Origin: Climacium dendroides
Taxonomy: Eukaryota > Streptophyta > Bryopsida > Hypnales > Climaciaceae
Direction: 5' to 3'
Assembly (NCBI GenBank): GCA_950106755.1
Contig: OX467089.1
Span: 25,587,345 to 25,651,344, forward strand
Length of the DNA: 64,000 nt
The notes beneath the pieces are model-generated. The model was not told where the DNA came from and did not search any database. It saw only the letters and a list, made by a program, of their open reading frames with translations. The first letter of the stretch is position 1. Each line of letters starts with the position of its first letter. Positions 35,801 through 48,515 of this stretch are shown piece by piece. A program made the translations under genes and the position numbers.

Positions 35801-38800
35801 CAAGACTGCCGAAACATTCTTGTGAGTTCCTCTCTGGAAAAACGTAGTTGTTGATTGTTGTTATTGCTTTTTCAGTTCTTTACGTGCTATTCAGAACGTG
35901 TTTTCATATTTCTGTGCAAACGTAGCTTGTCATTTTTGATTAATTCCGGATATATACGTACAAGTTTGACTATTTCTTTGGTTTATCATGAACTTTCCTA
36001 CCTAAGTACTGCCAGAGTATGGATCTTCAAAATCAGCTGGCCATATGCATACAAACCATTATGGCTGCAGTTCAACAGCCGAACAAGATTACTTTGATGA
36101 ATCATGTTTTCCTCTGTTGCCTCGGTAATATGATGCTGTGTTCTGGTGAGCAGTTGGACCTGCGCAATGGACATAAGAGATCGCTGTCAGATCCTCCTAA
36201 GCACTGCCTGTATTTAAAAACTTGTGCCATGAGTCCTACTCGACCTCATTTGTTGCTGATTGGAGGCAGGTAAAACTATTATTGAGGACGAACTGGAGAG
36301 TCGGTTCACAATTGTCATCAGCAAAGTCGTATTGATGAGTGGCTGTTCTGTTGACGACTTTGTTCAGAATCTCTTTCTGGGTATTATAATTTGATTTCGT
36401 GAGAACTAGACAACAGAGTGCAATGAGGATACTACAAAATCTGATATTGATCATCTTATGTGCCTTGTGTTTGTAATGTCTATGGCCTATATGTTCATGC
36501 GATTATCACTTGACTCAAAGCCGATCTCCGTTCTCTCTGCGTTGCAGTGACGCATTTGCACGGTTGTACGATCGGCGCATGCTTCCGCCCCCAAGTTCAA
36601 CGAGGCAGTTGAATAAGCCCCCCTCTTGCGTCAGCTACTTTTGTCCAGCCCACTTATCAGACCAGGTATATTTCTACCGCTTATTGCTCGTGCAAGTTTT
36701 GATGCAAGCTACAATTTTGAAAATCGAGTGCTTTTAACCAGTTTGTATAGGCTCTTAATTACTGAGAAAGTCATAATTCCTGCGAGGCTCGTCTTGTGCA
36801 GAGCCGATCAGGACTTCATTTGACTCACGTGACATTCAGTTCAAATGGTGAGGAGGTGCTGCTGAGCTATAGTGGCGAGCATGTCTATCTCATGAACGCT
36901 AATGGCGGTGAGTCTTTGCATTGAGATTTGTTTCATGATTTCCTTGCAACGAGTAGACGCTGGTGTGTACCGAATATTTTTGCACACAGGTTGTATTCAC
37001 ACCTTCAGCTTAGAATCGAATTTCTTGATAGTCACAGCTTCATTAGGTGCAATTGCTTCTTGATTGGATTCTACATGGAGTTGGTGTAGAAGATGCTTTT
37101 TTGAAGAATTGAGTCTTAATCTTTCTATTCTCCTCATCGCAGGTCGTGAAAATCCTGTTGTGTATCTGGCAAGTGACGTGCCCAAGAGAATGTCACTTAC
37201 ATCAGCTGCATGTAACGCAAACACTGTTCAAGCACCCTATGTAGGCGTTCTGGGGCGTGGTTACCGGCGCAACTCGGCTTGGGTAACTATCCCACCATGA
37301 TATTTTTTTTTTGAGGTTTAAAGTTCTTGGCATTTTTCTCCAAAATGTTTTTTGTCATCATTCACTTTTGACATTCTTGATGTGAAATACGTGACGTTCT
37401 TGGATGCTTCTTGTTGGTTGTCTTTTGGGGGAGTGTATACCAGTTTATACCTCTTGGGATTGTATTGGCCAAGGTCTGATGCATATTGATATTCCAGTCA
37501 TGTATCACAGATTGTCTTGTCAATAATTTCACTCTGTCTTCGAGACCAGGTGCTTGCTACACTAGCTTGGTACTGTGGATTTTTTTCATAGAGTTTTCTT
37601 GTGCAGTTGCAGGAGTGCACCGAGTTAGTAGAAGAAGCTAGGAAGGCTTCTGAAGAAGGAAATAATTATATATACACAATTGAGGCAATTGGAGAAGTAT
37701 TAGATGCGGGAGGCCAAGTGGTGGGTGATAGTCTTCGTCATGACTGCCTTTGTATACGAGCCGCTGCGTTCTTAAAGGTTTGAGCCTTCATCTGCTGGTT
37801 ATTTGTTGTGCACCTTGTCAGTGTAGTTTTGAGGCACTTTAGTTAGCATCCTTTCTCCTCTGTGCAAATCTTCATACGCAGTTTCTTCCTCCTTATGAAC
37901 AACAGGTCAGCTCATTGCAGCAGCCGTGTGTACGTTACCCAGATTTTGGTCAACAAATCATCATTGATTTCAATTATTAATGGTTGTACTTGGGATGGCC
38001 TTGCAGCGTCAGTGGAAAAACGATGTTCATATGGCAATTAGAGATTTGAATGATGCTCGCCTTATTCTTCCAACGTCCAGCAGAGCTCATCACTACATGG
38101 CAGAGGCACTTTCACAGGTTTCATTTCCTTCCCAATTATTCATTCCGGAAGAATAGTGAAGCACGTGTTTCCTATATCTACTTGTCGAGCATTGAGGCAC
38201 TAGAATTTTATTGGACCATTTCTTTGCTCTCTTTTGAATGCAAAGTTTGGCTTCCTACACTTCGATGCCAGCGCTGGGAAATAGTTTTTGGACCGCAATG
38301 CAAGCTCTTCGAGTGATTTACGATTGATGTGTTCTATTTTTAACGTTTTCCTTCAAAATTGAAAATTTTCATTCCCTGAATTTGACAGCTCGGAAGATTC
38401 AAGGAAGCGCTAGATTTTGCCATGAGGTCATACCAGTTGGATCCCTCTGATAGTAGGCTGTCTGAGCATGTTGCGCAGCTCCGTGCCAAGATTAATGCAG
38501 GTGATTTTTCTGCCCTCTTAAAATTTTAGTATTGGGGTATGTAATACCTTTTGATATTTGTTTTTAGGAATGGTCTTTTTCCTCCCTATTTTTCATGGAC
38601 ATCAAATTCTAGAATAGACGAACACCAAGTTTACAATGTCGCATGGATAGTGATTGAAGAAATTAGGGTACCTCTTGAGGAGGATGCTCCTTAGAAAGCT
38701 ATGATCTTCAAGAATGAAAGTAGGCTTTGCCGACCTCTCGGGGAGTACTTTCTCCAATTTAGTTTCGTATCTGTTCCAAATTACGTGAGGCTTCGACTGA

Positions 38801-41695
38801 AGAGCAAGTAGGAACCTAGAGGAATTTAGGAGCCATGTTTCTTTCTAGGCAGGAACTTAACATATCCATTTATATTTGATATTGAGTTTATCATTTTATC
38901 TTCCGACTTGTGACAGAAGAAGCAAGGATGAACAGAGGTAGCAATGCTGATGTAAAACTGGAGAGGAAAGTTTCAAGAATCCGATCAATCAGCGACTTTT
39001 TGCTGAGGACAGAGTCTAATAATTCTGATGGTTCAGTTGATGAGCACACCATGGACAGAGAGGATTCCGACTACTTTGACGATGATATGGAGGAAATGGA
39101 AATGGAGATTGAGATGTCAAATGGAATTAACGCAGAGGAAGAGGTAAGGTTCAGAGGGACAGGAATGCTATCTATGTCAAGTCTAAATTTACAGCATCGA
39201 GGGGAGACTGCAGGGATAGGGAATTCCCAGATGAAAAGCTCACCTCCTCTGACTGACAGCTTTGCTCCTCAGGTTCGTATCTCTAGTTTTGGGAGGATTT
39301 TTTTCTTGAGATCAGTGCACTTCATTCTGGTTACCGAGTTTAAGATTTTCTTGGGCCTAATCTGCACGGCTGTACATTTCCATCTCTCTTAGAGTATCAG
39401 TTTTTGAGCTATTCATTTTGCTTTGCAACTTACTAGGGCAAAATGATGTTACAGTGGTTAGCAACATAACCCTGGTTAAGACGGCCGTCTTTCATTATGC
39501 CTGCAACTAGAGGAAGAGTGCGCAATATGTCACGCACATAATTTGTGCTTTGCAAGGTCCGGTTTAAATGAGCGTGTGCTCAGAGAGGCTCCTACCTATT
39601 GGAGCTTGAGGTGTAAGACTTCACGAGTTAAAATGAGGTCTTAGCTATTTGTGTGAAATGGAGTCTCTTCTCATTGGTTTGGTAGGGTCCATCTTGTTGA
39701 GCTTCAAACGAAATATGTATTTCGAGTGATTCTGTCAGTATGCATGGTCTTAATCTGTCTCGCCGTATTCAGGTTGAAGTCGCAGTGGACATGCAACAGC
39801 GTTATGTGGGGCATTGCAATACCGGTACAGACATCAAGCAGGCGAGCTTCCTTGGTGAACGAGGTACGTCTTCGCTCGTGCACTTTCAAGTATTCAAAGA
39901 ATGTTATAAGTTGAACTTAATCTTGAAACTCTCTCCAACTGAAACACGGAAGAGATTCTGTTAGGTCTCATCATGAGAACTCACGCTTCGAACTGTTGTA
40001 CAGGTTTACAGGACTTTTCATATTTGAATTCAGAAACAAGACTATCTCTCCATTATATCTTTGTTTAGATTTTCCTGCCTACCGCAATCTCTAGTGAGTA
40101 ATTCTCTTCAACTTGGTTCCGAATGGCAGGGGAATTCGTGGCAAGTGGCAGTGACGATGGGCGCTGGTTCATATGGTCGAAGAAGACAGGAAGACTGATT
40201 AAAATGTTGAATGGTGATGAGAATGGTGTGTCAATCCTAAACTCTTGGCTGTGATTGTATTTTGGCACTAGGTGGTGGGACTGGAGGACACCACTTTATA
40301 TTCCATGGGCACTTGTGGTTTTTTCTTGATCGATGCTGCATGATCAGCTCTTGGTACATTATTCATATCTTGTTGATAACTAATCTACTAGCAAAGAAGC
40401 AGTGAACAATTCTTTCACATTCAGGAGTAAATTTTCTGTAACAACTTGTATCTGATGTATTGTCTGACGGTCGTGCCTGCTTGGGACTATTGCAGTTGTT
40501 AATTGTGTCCAGAGCCATCCATTTGATTGTGCTGTCGCCACAAGTGGTATTGATAATACCATCAAGGTAACATGCATTGAATTTGTGCTGATCATTCCAA
40601 TGCTCTTTGAATGCTCAGACTCTTTTTTACTGATTCTTTGCATCGATTAAAATCATTGTAATTTCTAGCATAACTCGTTTTGTATTCCTATTTTTGTCAG
40701 TTTTGGACGCCGTGCGCAAGAGTTCCATCAATGGTGGCAGGTGGAGAATCTGGTCCTGACACTGCAGATTCTTTGCAAATCATGGCTAACAATCAGAATC
40801 AGATGAGAAGGCATCGAGAAATTGGATTGTAAGTACCTCCTTGTGAACTGGATCTTTCTTGCGCTTCCTATGTCATCCCCCAAAATACTGGACGATAAGG
40901 TGGACGTTATTATTTGCATTACTTGACGCATGCCAACATATGTAGGAGTTTGATTTTGGGGAGATCACTATTGGGCTATGGAGAGATCTTTGGATACAAG
41001 AGCCAAATTCGTTGACATCAAATTTTTACAACTGTGTATGAATTTCTTACATAATTATTAAGTGGGAGGTTGTAGAATGTTGAGCACTATTGACTGTAGA
41101 CAACGTATAGATTCAATTTAAAGGTCTGCCGCCATAGATATGTGGCCAATTCATGCTTACACCACTTACTACTTATAAGGTGGCACTTACTTCTTATAAG
41201 GTGGGCACCCCCAAATGCGCCACTGATCCAAAACCGCCATCATCACTCTGTACATCTCCATCTCCGAAGTCAATATGCACTAATGTGGAGGAAACGATTT
41301 TAGAACCTCTACCAAAATAAACTTTGACCCTTCATAACTTTTGCATACTCTATCTAAATGTCGTGTTTTTTTGGTGCGTTGGAACCTCCTTTCCAGAAAG
41401 AAAATATAAGAATTTGACCAGTCTAATAATAGTAACTAGGCACAGTAGCAAAGAGTGGCGGTTTAGGGGTGCCCACACCAAGTGTGAATGGACACGAGGT
41501 ACTGTTCGCAATTGGGTTCAATACTGGTGAAAGTGGATTGGATTTGGGTCCCTAACGGGTTTAGTATCATCTGCCTCATACAACGTACTTATAATTAAAG
41601 TGGATCGTTGCAGACCAATGGAGATTCTTCAACGGTTTAGAGTGCAGGAAGGAGCAGAAGGTGTTGGTCATCCTTTCCAGTGCACGCAGAGTTGA
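32805..41695 (+). CDS. ASG2: WD40-TPR protein, ASG2/WDTC1 orthologue (CUL4-DDB1 substrate receptor)
   Basis: Nineteen exons in phase, 769 residues: 32805-32876, 34171-34263, 34568-34645, 34780-34914, 35315-35419, 35693-35821, 36154-36269, 36548-36665, 36802-36907, 37143-37282, 37607-37777, 38007-38117, 38389-38500, 38917-39272, 39773-39863, 40130-40225, 40496-40566, 40701-40828, 41614-41695. Arabidopsis ASG2 is a DDB1-binding protein reported as farnesylated and as a negative regulator of abscisic acid response. Order: N-terminal WD40 repeats (GHLGCVNALAWNASGSLLIS, VVWSASEDGTLRQHDFREG), a TPR-like helical part (about residues 365-495), an acidic serine-rich insert (about 496-614), then more WD40 (GEFVASGSDDGRWFIWSKKT). 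HDFR and YDRR are DDB1-box-like. It ends CTQS, a CaaX-type prenylation box. Exon 1 (MRQFSSPDGNIL...) is inferred from weak N-terminal similarity; a later ATG at 34216 is the fallback start. Confidence 0.94.
40941..41570 (+). mobile_element. Short LTR-retroelement relic in ASG2 intron 18
   Basis: Same element as 6031-6332, in the same orientation as the host gene. PBS-like TGGATACAAGAGCCAAATTC at 40991-41010; polypurine-like TTAAGTGGGAGGTTGT around 41059-41073, about 50 bp later. Such a short distance is typical of TRIM elements. It is longer than the other copy because a miniature element has inserted at 41201-41476. Confidence 0.5.
41201..41476. mobile_element. Miniature inverted-repeat element nested in the intron 18 relic
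   Basis: Left end GTGGGCACCCCCAAATGCGCC; the right end on the other strand reads GTGGGCACCCCTAAACCGCC, nearly identical inverted repeats of about 22 bp. Length about 276 bp. No target duplication is clear. Confidence 0.75.
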
Positions 41696-42981
41696 GAGAG
41701 CAACCATGACAGAAAGCTCTAGCTGAATGTCCGCGCCTGACCCCCATTACAAACCCTCCTGGTCGGTTGGTGATTTTGGTAGGCTAGTGTGTTCTAGCTG
41801 AATTGGAGTATTTTCTGACAGAATGAAACAAGTGTATATACGAGCCACTCTGCATTGTTTGTGATACCCTGCAATACATCTCGGATATGTACAAATGGTT
41901 CCAGAAGTTGTACATTCGGTTCTCTTCCATTAATAGTGATTTTTTAAAATAATTCCATCTTCATGTTGCAAGTCTCACTGTTGAAAAATGTTGTGAAGAA
42001 AAGGAGGGTGATTGGTGGTTTGGTAAGAGATGTACCCAAGTCAGATGCCACTCCTGCTTGATGTTTGATTCGATTATTCCATTTCTTGCTGCAGTTAGGA
42101 TTCACTTTTGAATGTTGACAGTCAGGATTCGTGAAAAGTTTGGCATTTTTTGTTTTCAAGGGTTGTAAGCAAAAACTTTATGTTTCTCACTCAGAGACGT
42201 TGCAACAAGTTTTCATCTATACTAGTGTGCCCTGTGTTGTCGCCACAGTCAAAACAAAAGTAAAACTAATTTTCTAAATTTTTAAGAACAAAAAAAACTA
42301 AAAAAATGCATAACTTTCTCACCGTGAGTCAGAATGCCACGAAACCAAGCCTGTGCACCCCTCCTTGCTAAGGGCTTTTCAACAGTACAAAGATCATGAC
42401 CAAAATATAAATAAAAGTAATTTTTTAATTTTTCAAAACCAAAAATAACTCGAAAATGCACAACTTCCACACCGAATGCCACAAAACCAAGCTAGTCCTC
42501 GTCGAGGGCTTTCCAGTGGTACCAAGCACGCAACTGGGGTACGCCCAGTCCGGGAGATCTCAATGTGACAAACAAAACAAACAAACAAACAAAACAAAAC
42601 AAAACAAACATGTTGTCTTAATAGAAGAGATTTTTGTGTGTTTTGTTTCACCCATGACCATGGATATAATAATAGCTTCGTCACTTTAGTGAAGATCACT
42701 TTTTCTAGTACCCAAAACCCCTTGTTACAAATAGGTATTGCCTAATATACCTACAATGAACATTTCAAAAACTAGTATCAAATTGCCATAGTTATATATA
42801 CAATAGTTGGGGTTCACCTACAGCACATTTTTGCAGAATAATTAATTAAAGTCCAAAATGAACTTCAGCACTTTAATACATCATCTTTTTTTATAAATTT
42901 GGCATTTAATTCAAAAAAAATTGACTCCTTTGGGAACCACCTCACATGGATTCAAAAGACAGTTTTGTTGTGAGTGATTGT
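41696..42981. other. ASG2 3' flank with a tandem duplication and an AAAC microsatellite
   Basis: Two diverged copies of about 150 bp (about 42270-42410 and 42411-42560) share AAAATGCA(T/C)AACTT, GAATGCCAC(G/A)AAACCAAGC and a GGGCTTT(T/C)CA word. A run of AAAC/AAACA units follows at 42568-42610. No gene seen. Confidence 0.6.
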
Positions 42982-43585
42982 AAATGTATAGACAATCTAT
43001 TTATACATGTGGGGGGATAGGAAGTAAAGCAGACCATATGGGATATGTAAACTAGGATTAGTAAAAGCTCAACCACTCATACTTAGTTTAAGTCAAGATT
43101 AGAAATTGTGTTCAATGTAGAACTTCAAACCTCCTTTAAGTATAGTAGAATAATTTTTTCAAAAAGCTTTGAATTGAGAAATTTAGTAAATTAATCTAAA
43201 TTTCATCTCCAAAAAATCTATTAGAAATTTAAAGCCTCCAATCAAAAGTTATAGACAATATTCAAAGAATGGTTGGGAGGGACATTTTCTTTTGACATTT
43301 TCAAACATCCTCTCTGAATTTTGTTCATAAATTTTGATTGGAGACTCAAAATCGAAAAATGATTCCTGGAGATGAAATTTAGCTTGATTTATCAACTTTT
43401 CCTAATTTAAAGTTTTTTGACAAAAATTATTCTACTATGATAAAATGAGGTTTGAAGTTTCTCTATTGAATACAATTTTTACATTTTGACAATGAGCGGT
43501 CAAGCTCTTATCTTCAAATTGTCCCATACCCTTTGAGGATTCATGATGGACAATGAATTTGATTATAAAAACAACTTCTCCAATC
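42982..43585. repeat. Foldback family copy 2
   Basis: Inner arms from GAACTTCAAACCTC (about 43120) to GAGGTTTGAAGTTTC (about 43461), outer words CATATGGGATATG and TCCCATACCC. Same order and orientation as the copies at 30.1 and 51.3 kb. Confidence 0.8.
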
Positions 43586-45473
43586 CTTATGTAATGGTCA
43601 TATGTTGCCATTGGTATTTTGCCAACATTAAGACTTTCTTCACAATTGATTTCTTTAGATTTGACAAAGTGACTTGATAATTTTCAAAATCATTCGACTT
43701 TGAAATTTTTAAATATTTTTTGCCGATGGTGACTTTTGGCTACAATATCCTTTATATTTATTTAACACTTATTGAGATAAATTGTTCATTCTTCCAACTT
43801 TCAAAGGTAAAAGCATATACACAATAGAATGATGGGCCTTGATGACTAGAGCTTACTAGTGTACTTGGATTAGAGCCATGGTTGATTGAGTAGACATGAA
43901 GTCCATTTCAAACCAATTTGGTCTTTATAATAGCTCACATCACAAATTTAAATTCTATTCCAAATGTTGACTTGGTATACTTGACCAAGCTTGATTTGGA
44001 TTGGAAGGAGGATAAAGGTTTTCAGGTTTTGATTATATAAATTTACTTGGCCCTGAAAATGTTGATTGAACTTGGTAACTTTTTCACTATAATCCTAATT
44101 TGATTGTATATTGTCTCAAGTTTGTTAACTTTTCAATTCAATCTAAATTTTTTTATCACTTGATAATTAAACTAATGAGTAATTAGATAGTTACATATTT
44201 CAAAGGTGATGGAGAAGATCTATGCATTTTTCAAATTTACAACAAGAAGTTACAAACTTTAGTTTATTATAGCTTTATGTTTTATATAATAGTTCAAATT
44301 TATAGTCAAAATGACATACCGACTTATTTGGGAAAAATTTGTCAAGCTTTCTTGCACGCTAGAGGTTTCTTCAATGCCAAGGAATTGATGATGGTGTAGG
44401 TTTGAAACTTGATACCTACATTAGTTGAGGTATTAGAGTCGATGGACTTGTACATATTATTGGTACACCATTTGATGCAATAAATATTGACTTGAAAAAA
44501 TGATCTAATTGTTGGATTTATTTATTATCAATAATCTAAATCATCTTTTTTATTGACACAAAATCGATGAACTAATGGAGTTTATCAAATTTTTAATTTA
44601 TAAAAAGTTTTAACATATAACAAACCTACCTAAGATAATGACCTAGGTCTTAAGATTACCCTTGGGTCATTTGTGTGGTAGTATGGCTAGTCTACCAAGA
44701 CCATAATTCTATTAGTGCTATAATTCACACTTAAAGAAAGTTTACATTCTTTGAACCAGAATCAATATATGAGACTATTTTTAATACATTTGCAATTGAA
44801 AATTATGAATTACAAAAAAAATTGATAATTTTTGAAATATGATTTAGTATTAAATAAATTTTTAAATTTCAATAATATGATCTACTCTAAACCATTCTTT
44901 GCATTAAAATGTGAAGCTCTATACTTTGGACTACTAACTTGTCCAATGCATCATGGCCCAAAAGAGTCTGTAGACTACCTCAGAACCAACAAAATCTAAA
45001 TCCATGACACCCATCATGTTCACCTAAAGCAATCATAATATTTTCTAACATGAAAGGCCTAAAAAGTCAATTCATACATTACAATGGGAAGTTCTAAAAA
45101 AGGTCACCAATCACTCTATTACTGTCATGTAAGACGTGCATTGTGACCAAAATCTCACATACAAAAATAAAACCCACAATGGGATCATTCCCTAAGTTTC
45201 CACTATGGGGTTAATTTAACCACAATCAGCTGTTTTACCTTAACATCGTCAAAAAAACATATTGGAGTTAACCTTTCTACAACTGAGATTCTTGAGTTTG
45301 GAGTAACTAATGCAAGGATTCACTGAGCAGGAATCTTAGAAAAGCAAACCAAGTACCTTGAGTTTTTAATTTTTGCATTGGAAGTAATCTGACAGTTCTG
45401 TATACTCGCAATTTTCTTATAGTTTTAGCTAAGTGCATTCATTTGTAGGATATTAACAAGTTTTTTTTTATAG
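43586..45473. other. AT-rich intergenic DNA
   Basis: No gene, RNA gene or bounded repeat recognised. Confidence 0.4.
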
Positions 45474-45737
45474 TACACTAAAATTGGTAAATAATAATTG
45501 TCAACAATAACACTAATTGTGATTTGCAAGGTTAGTGTTAGAACATTATTTACCCATTCTAACACTATTTTAGCTCTATAGTAAAATTTGGTCATTTCAA
45601 CATCTCTATGAGAGTGCATTTAGTGTTAGATGGGAATAAAATATAGAAGTTGGAATGATAATATAATAAATTAAGGCTATGATCCAGTTGACTACAACAC
45701 TAATTATCACCCAACACTATTTTTCAATTTTAGTGTA
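45474..45737. mobile_element. Miniature element with ACACTAAAATTG ends, copy 1
   Basis: About 264 bp. Begins TACACTAAAATTGGTAAATA and ends CAATTTTAGTGTAGTG, an inverted terminal repeat. Shares the interior words AACACTAATTGTGATT and GCAAGGTTAGTGTTAGAA with the longer copy at 58883-59400. Confidence 0.75.
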
Positions 45738-46227
45738 GTGATACGCAAAGCTTTTTTCCTTCCTCAAAGATCACTGCTCACATAAGGTAACTCTGCCTAT
45801 GATAGCCCAAATGGGAGCCATCTCATCACTCGCAAAATTGTACTAATGGTGTATATTCCAATTTTTGAAATGTGCATCACTAGAATTTTTTTGCCTGTGA
45901 TGGGTTGGCTGGCATTTGGACTGTTATAGGCTGGTTTATGTTACTGTGCCTTTCGTCTAGATTCTTCATCATAGAGTGTACAACTCTCATTTTTATAAGC
46001 GCAAATTCTTCTAATTCTGGCGAGGAGTTTCTTTCTAATGGTGTGGATTGTGCACACAATGTGAAAGAAAGAGCTATGGAGCAATCTTCTTCCTCATCTT
46101 GCTTTGAAAAAGAGACGAGCTTAGTGTTAGACATCCACCTTTGAGCATTTGAAGATGACTCCAAATTACAATTTCGCAAAGAAATCAATGACGAGCAAGA
46201 GTACATGCGAGGCTTAGAAGTTTTGAT

Positions 46228-46483
46228 AAGGTCATATTTGTTATATTGAGACTTTCCGTAGTCTCATTTTTATCTTTGATTTGAAGATAAACTGCTTTAT
46301 CTCTTTATTAGTATTTTTTTTTATAAATAGGTAACAACACCAACTTTTAGAGTTTTATTTTAGAATTACTATTTGAGCATTATTTATATTTGGTTTTAAT
46401 TATTATTTTTGTAAACAAATTTATAATATCTAGCATTCTATCTCAAAATCTATAAAAAGTCTCAATATAACAAATATGGCCTT
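46228..46483. mobile_element. Miniature inverted-repeat element with TTGAT target duplication
   Basis: A 256-bp element. The first 28 bases (AAGGTCATATTTGTTATA... to GAGACTTT) match the reversed last 28 with one mismatch. It is flanked on both sides by TTGAT (46223-46227 and 46484-46488), a 5-bp target duplication. Interior AT-rich, non-coding. Confidence 0.85.
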
Positions 46484-47103
46484 TTGATTGCCGTCAAGTG
46501 CTGAAAACATGTGTTGCCACACTACTAGTAATCGGTGAGATCAGGGCTAGGACAATTTCATAGTCTCCATCTGCCCTTGAGCTTTAATACTCACTTGAGT
46601 GACGAGATGGCATGAGATGGAAAACATTAGTAAAGTAACTACACCTCATATATAGTGAGTGACCCATTTCTAAAACCAAACCTTCAAGAAGCTTACACAA
46701 TAACTTAGAAAGAAAGGCAAGAAAGTGTTATTTGGACAATTGGGGGTGTGTGATGATATACCATACTTTAATTACAAACAATAAATGTAACAAATAAAAA
46801 AAACAAGTAACAATGGATTGATAGACACGTCATCTCATTGACAAACAAGATTGAATTATGGTAAAATGCTAGAAGCTCCACAACAATTCCAGGTTGAATT
46901 TTATAGCAATTTTCACAGTTTTGAGATAGCATGGTGCAAAACAATATCATCGTTAGTACTCATGGATGTCATTTTTAGAATTTAAAGAGAGGTTTGAAAA
47001 TGGCATATGGAATGCCGCCATTTTAACGAAATTCCTCATACCAATTGAACTTGTATACATGTTTAACTTACAAGATGAATTATAGAATAACATTCTAAGA
47101 TGC
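46484..47103. other. AT-rich intergenic DNA
   Basis: No gene or bounded repeat recognised. Confidence 0.4.
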
Positions 47104-48515
47104 TCAACACAACAAAGACCAAGTCATATGCTCCAAACCCTTGAAAGATTTTGGGAAGTTATTCCACTCCTTTGTGGATAAATCCAAAAGCCAATCATGA
47201 TGCAAAACTAGAAAACCATCACAAACAATAAGAGACAGAGCAGATAGTTCCTCCACTAGAAGCTCCTCAAAAGAAAGGCATTCGTATGATTTTGCTTGCA
47301 CCCAAGCCTTTGTCTAGTTTTCAAAATGATACTTTGTGATACAACCTTGATGAATCCTTCTTCGAATGGAACGTGTCCATTTGCATCTGTTTCTATAATA
47401 CAAACATACAATCCTTCAATTTTCAAGCACCGAGTCAATCATGGACTCTCCTATAGAAGGTTTGTCTTCACTGTAAAGCTCTAGTTTTCCTTCATTAAAG
47501 TCGTATGCACCTGGAGTTGTACGTGACAACCTACGATACCAACCATTCATATTATTCCAATTGCATATAGGATTGAAAATGGAGCCACACGGCAACATTG
47601 CTCTAGTCCACTACCTTGTGCTAGAATCATATGTTTCTATTGTGAGACCACCTCTTCAGTTGCCTACCACCACCACCTAATAACATTTCGTGTGGGAGTC
47701 CACTTTGATTTGCACCATTGCAGGCAAGGCAAAGTACAAATAGTGCAGAGGCAAAAGTTCATGCTGAACTCGTGTCATGAGATTCATCACAACAATGCCA
47801 CAACTGATTGCGCTTCCAAGTGGGTTTCCAAAGCAAGATAAAACACACCAATCCACCATCACACGCATCCCTTGTGATCCACGTACCACGGCTTCAAGCC
47901 ATAATTCCAAGGACTTTGCAAATGGAGGTGATAGGCATATTGCCATCTACATTTTTTGAAAATCATGTATTGCCACAAAAAAAAAACATCATTCTATAGA
48001 AGAATGTGAAAGAAGTGCGGCCATATTGGGACTAGCTTCATCACATATTTGGTTGAGATTTTTGAGTTTACAGTCGCCATGTCTCTCCCCCCCACTACCT
48101 CGAGAGACAGCGCAAGCAAGTGATATTTGGCATTGGCAGACGTCTCGATGGGCAATTTCATTAAAATGGCAAAATTCCGCTACTTTGGCAGGTTTTAGAA
48201 TGCAATGCGGTCGGTCTCTAGTGTACAATCATCCTAGATGTTTGAAATCTATACCTTTTTTAGATGTGTGAAATCTACATAGATGCTAGAAATTACTTTT
48301 ACAATTCAGATTATAAGGTCTGAATCTATAGTATTTCTAAATTTTTAAAATCTGTAAGAGTCCAAGATTCCTGAAAACTTTACCTGTCCTACATGTCACT
48401 TTTACAATTGAGAGCAGGCAGTCTAAAAACGGCACATGGAATACCCACCGTTTTACTGAAATTCCCCATCTCGGCCAAAACAAGAAGCAGCAACTCCTTC
48501 GGAACAGTGTCTCCA
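47104..48515 (-). pseudogene. Decayed F-box/kelch-like gene
   Basis: Read on the minus strand, an F-box-like start (DTVPKELLLLVLAEM, about 48512-48466) is followed by pieces in shifting frames that resemble plant F-box/kelch proteins: SISCGIVVMNLMTRVQ-like text near 47.8 kb, VQIKVDSHTKCY near 47.7 kb, ICNWNNMNGWYRRLS near 47.55 kb, YVCIIETDANGHVPFEEGF near 47.37 kb and DGFLVLHHDWLLDLSTKEW near 47.2 kb, the usual end of such proteins. Several stops and frame changes without splice signals show that it is broken. F-box/kelch proteins normally recruit substrates to SCF ubiquitin ligases. The family call rests on motif style, not on an alignment. Confidence 0.5.

Noticed and set aside
45880..46206. 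108-codon minus-strand frame
   Set aside because: No recognised domain; the plus strand is also open over most of it and no gene signals surround it.
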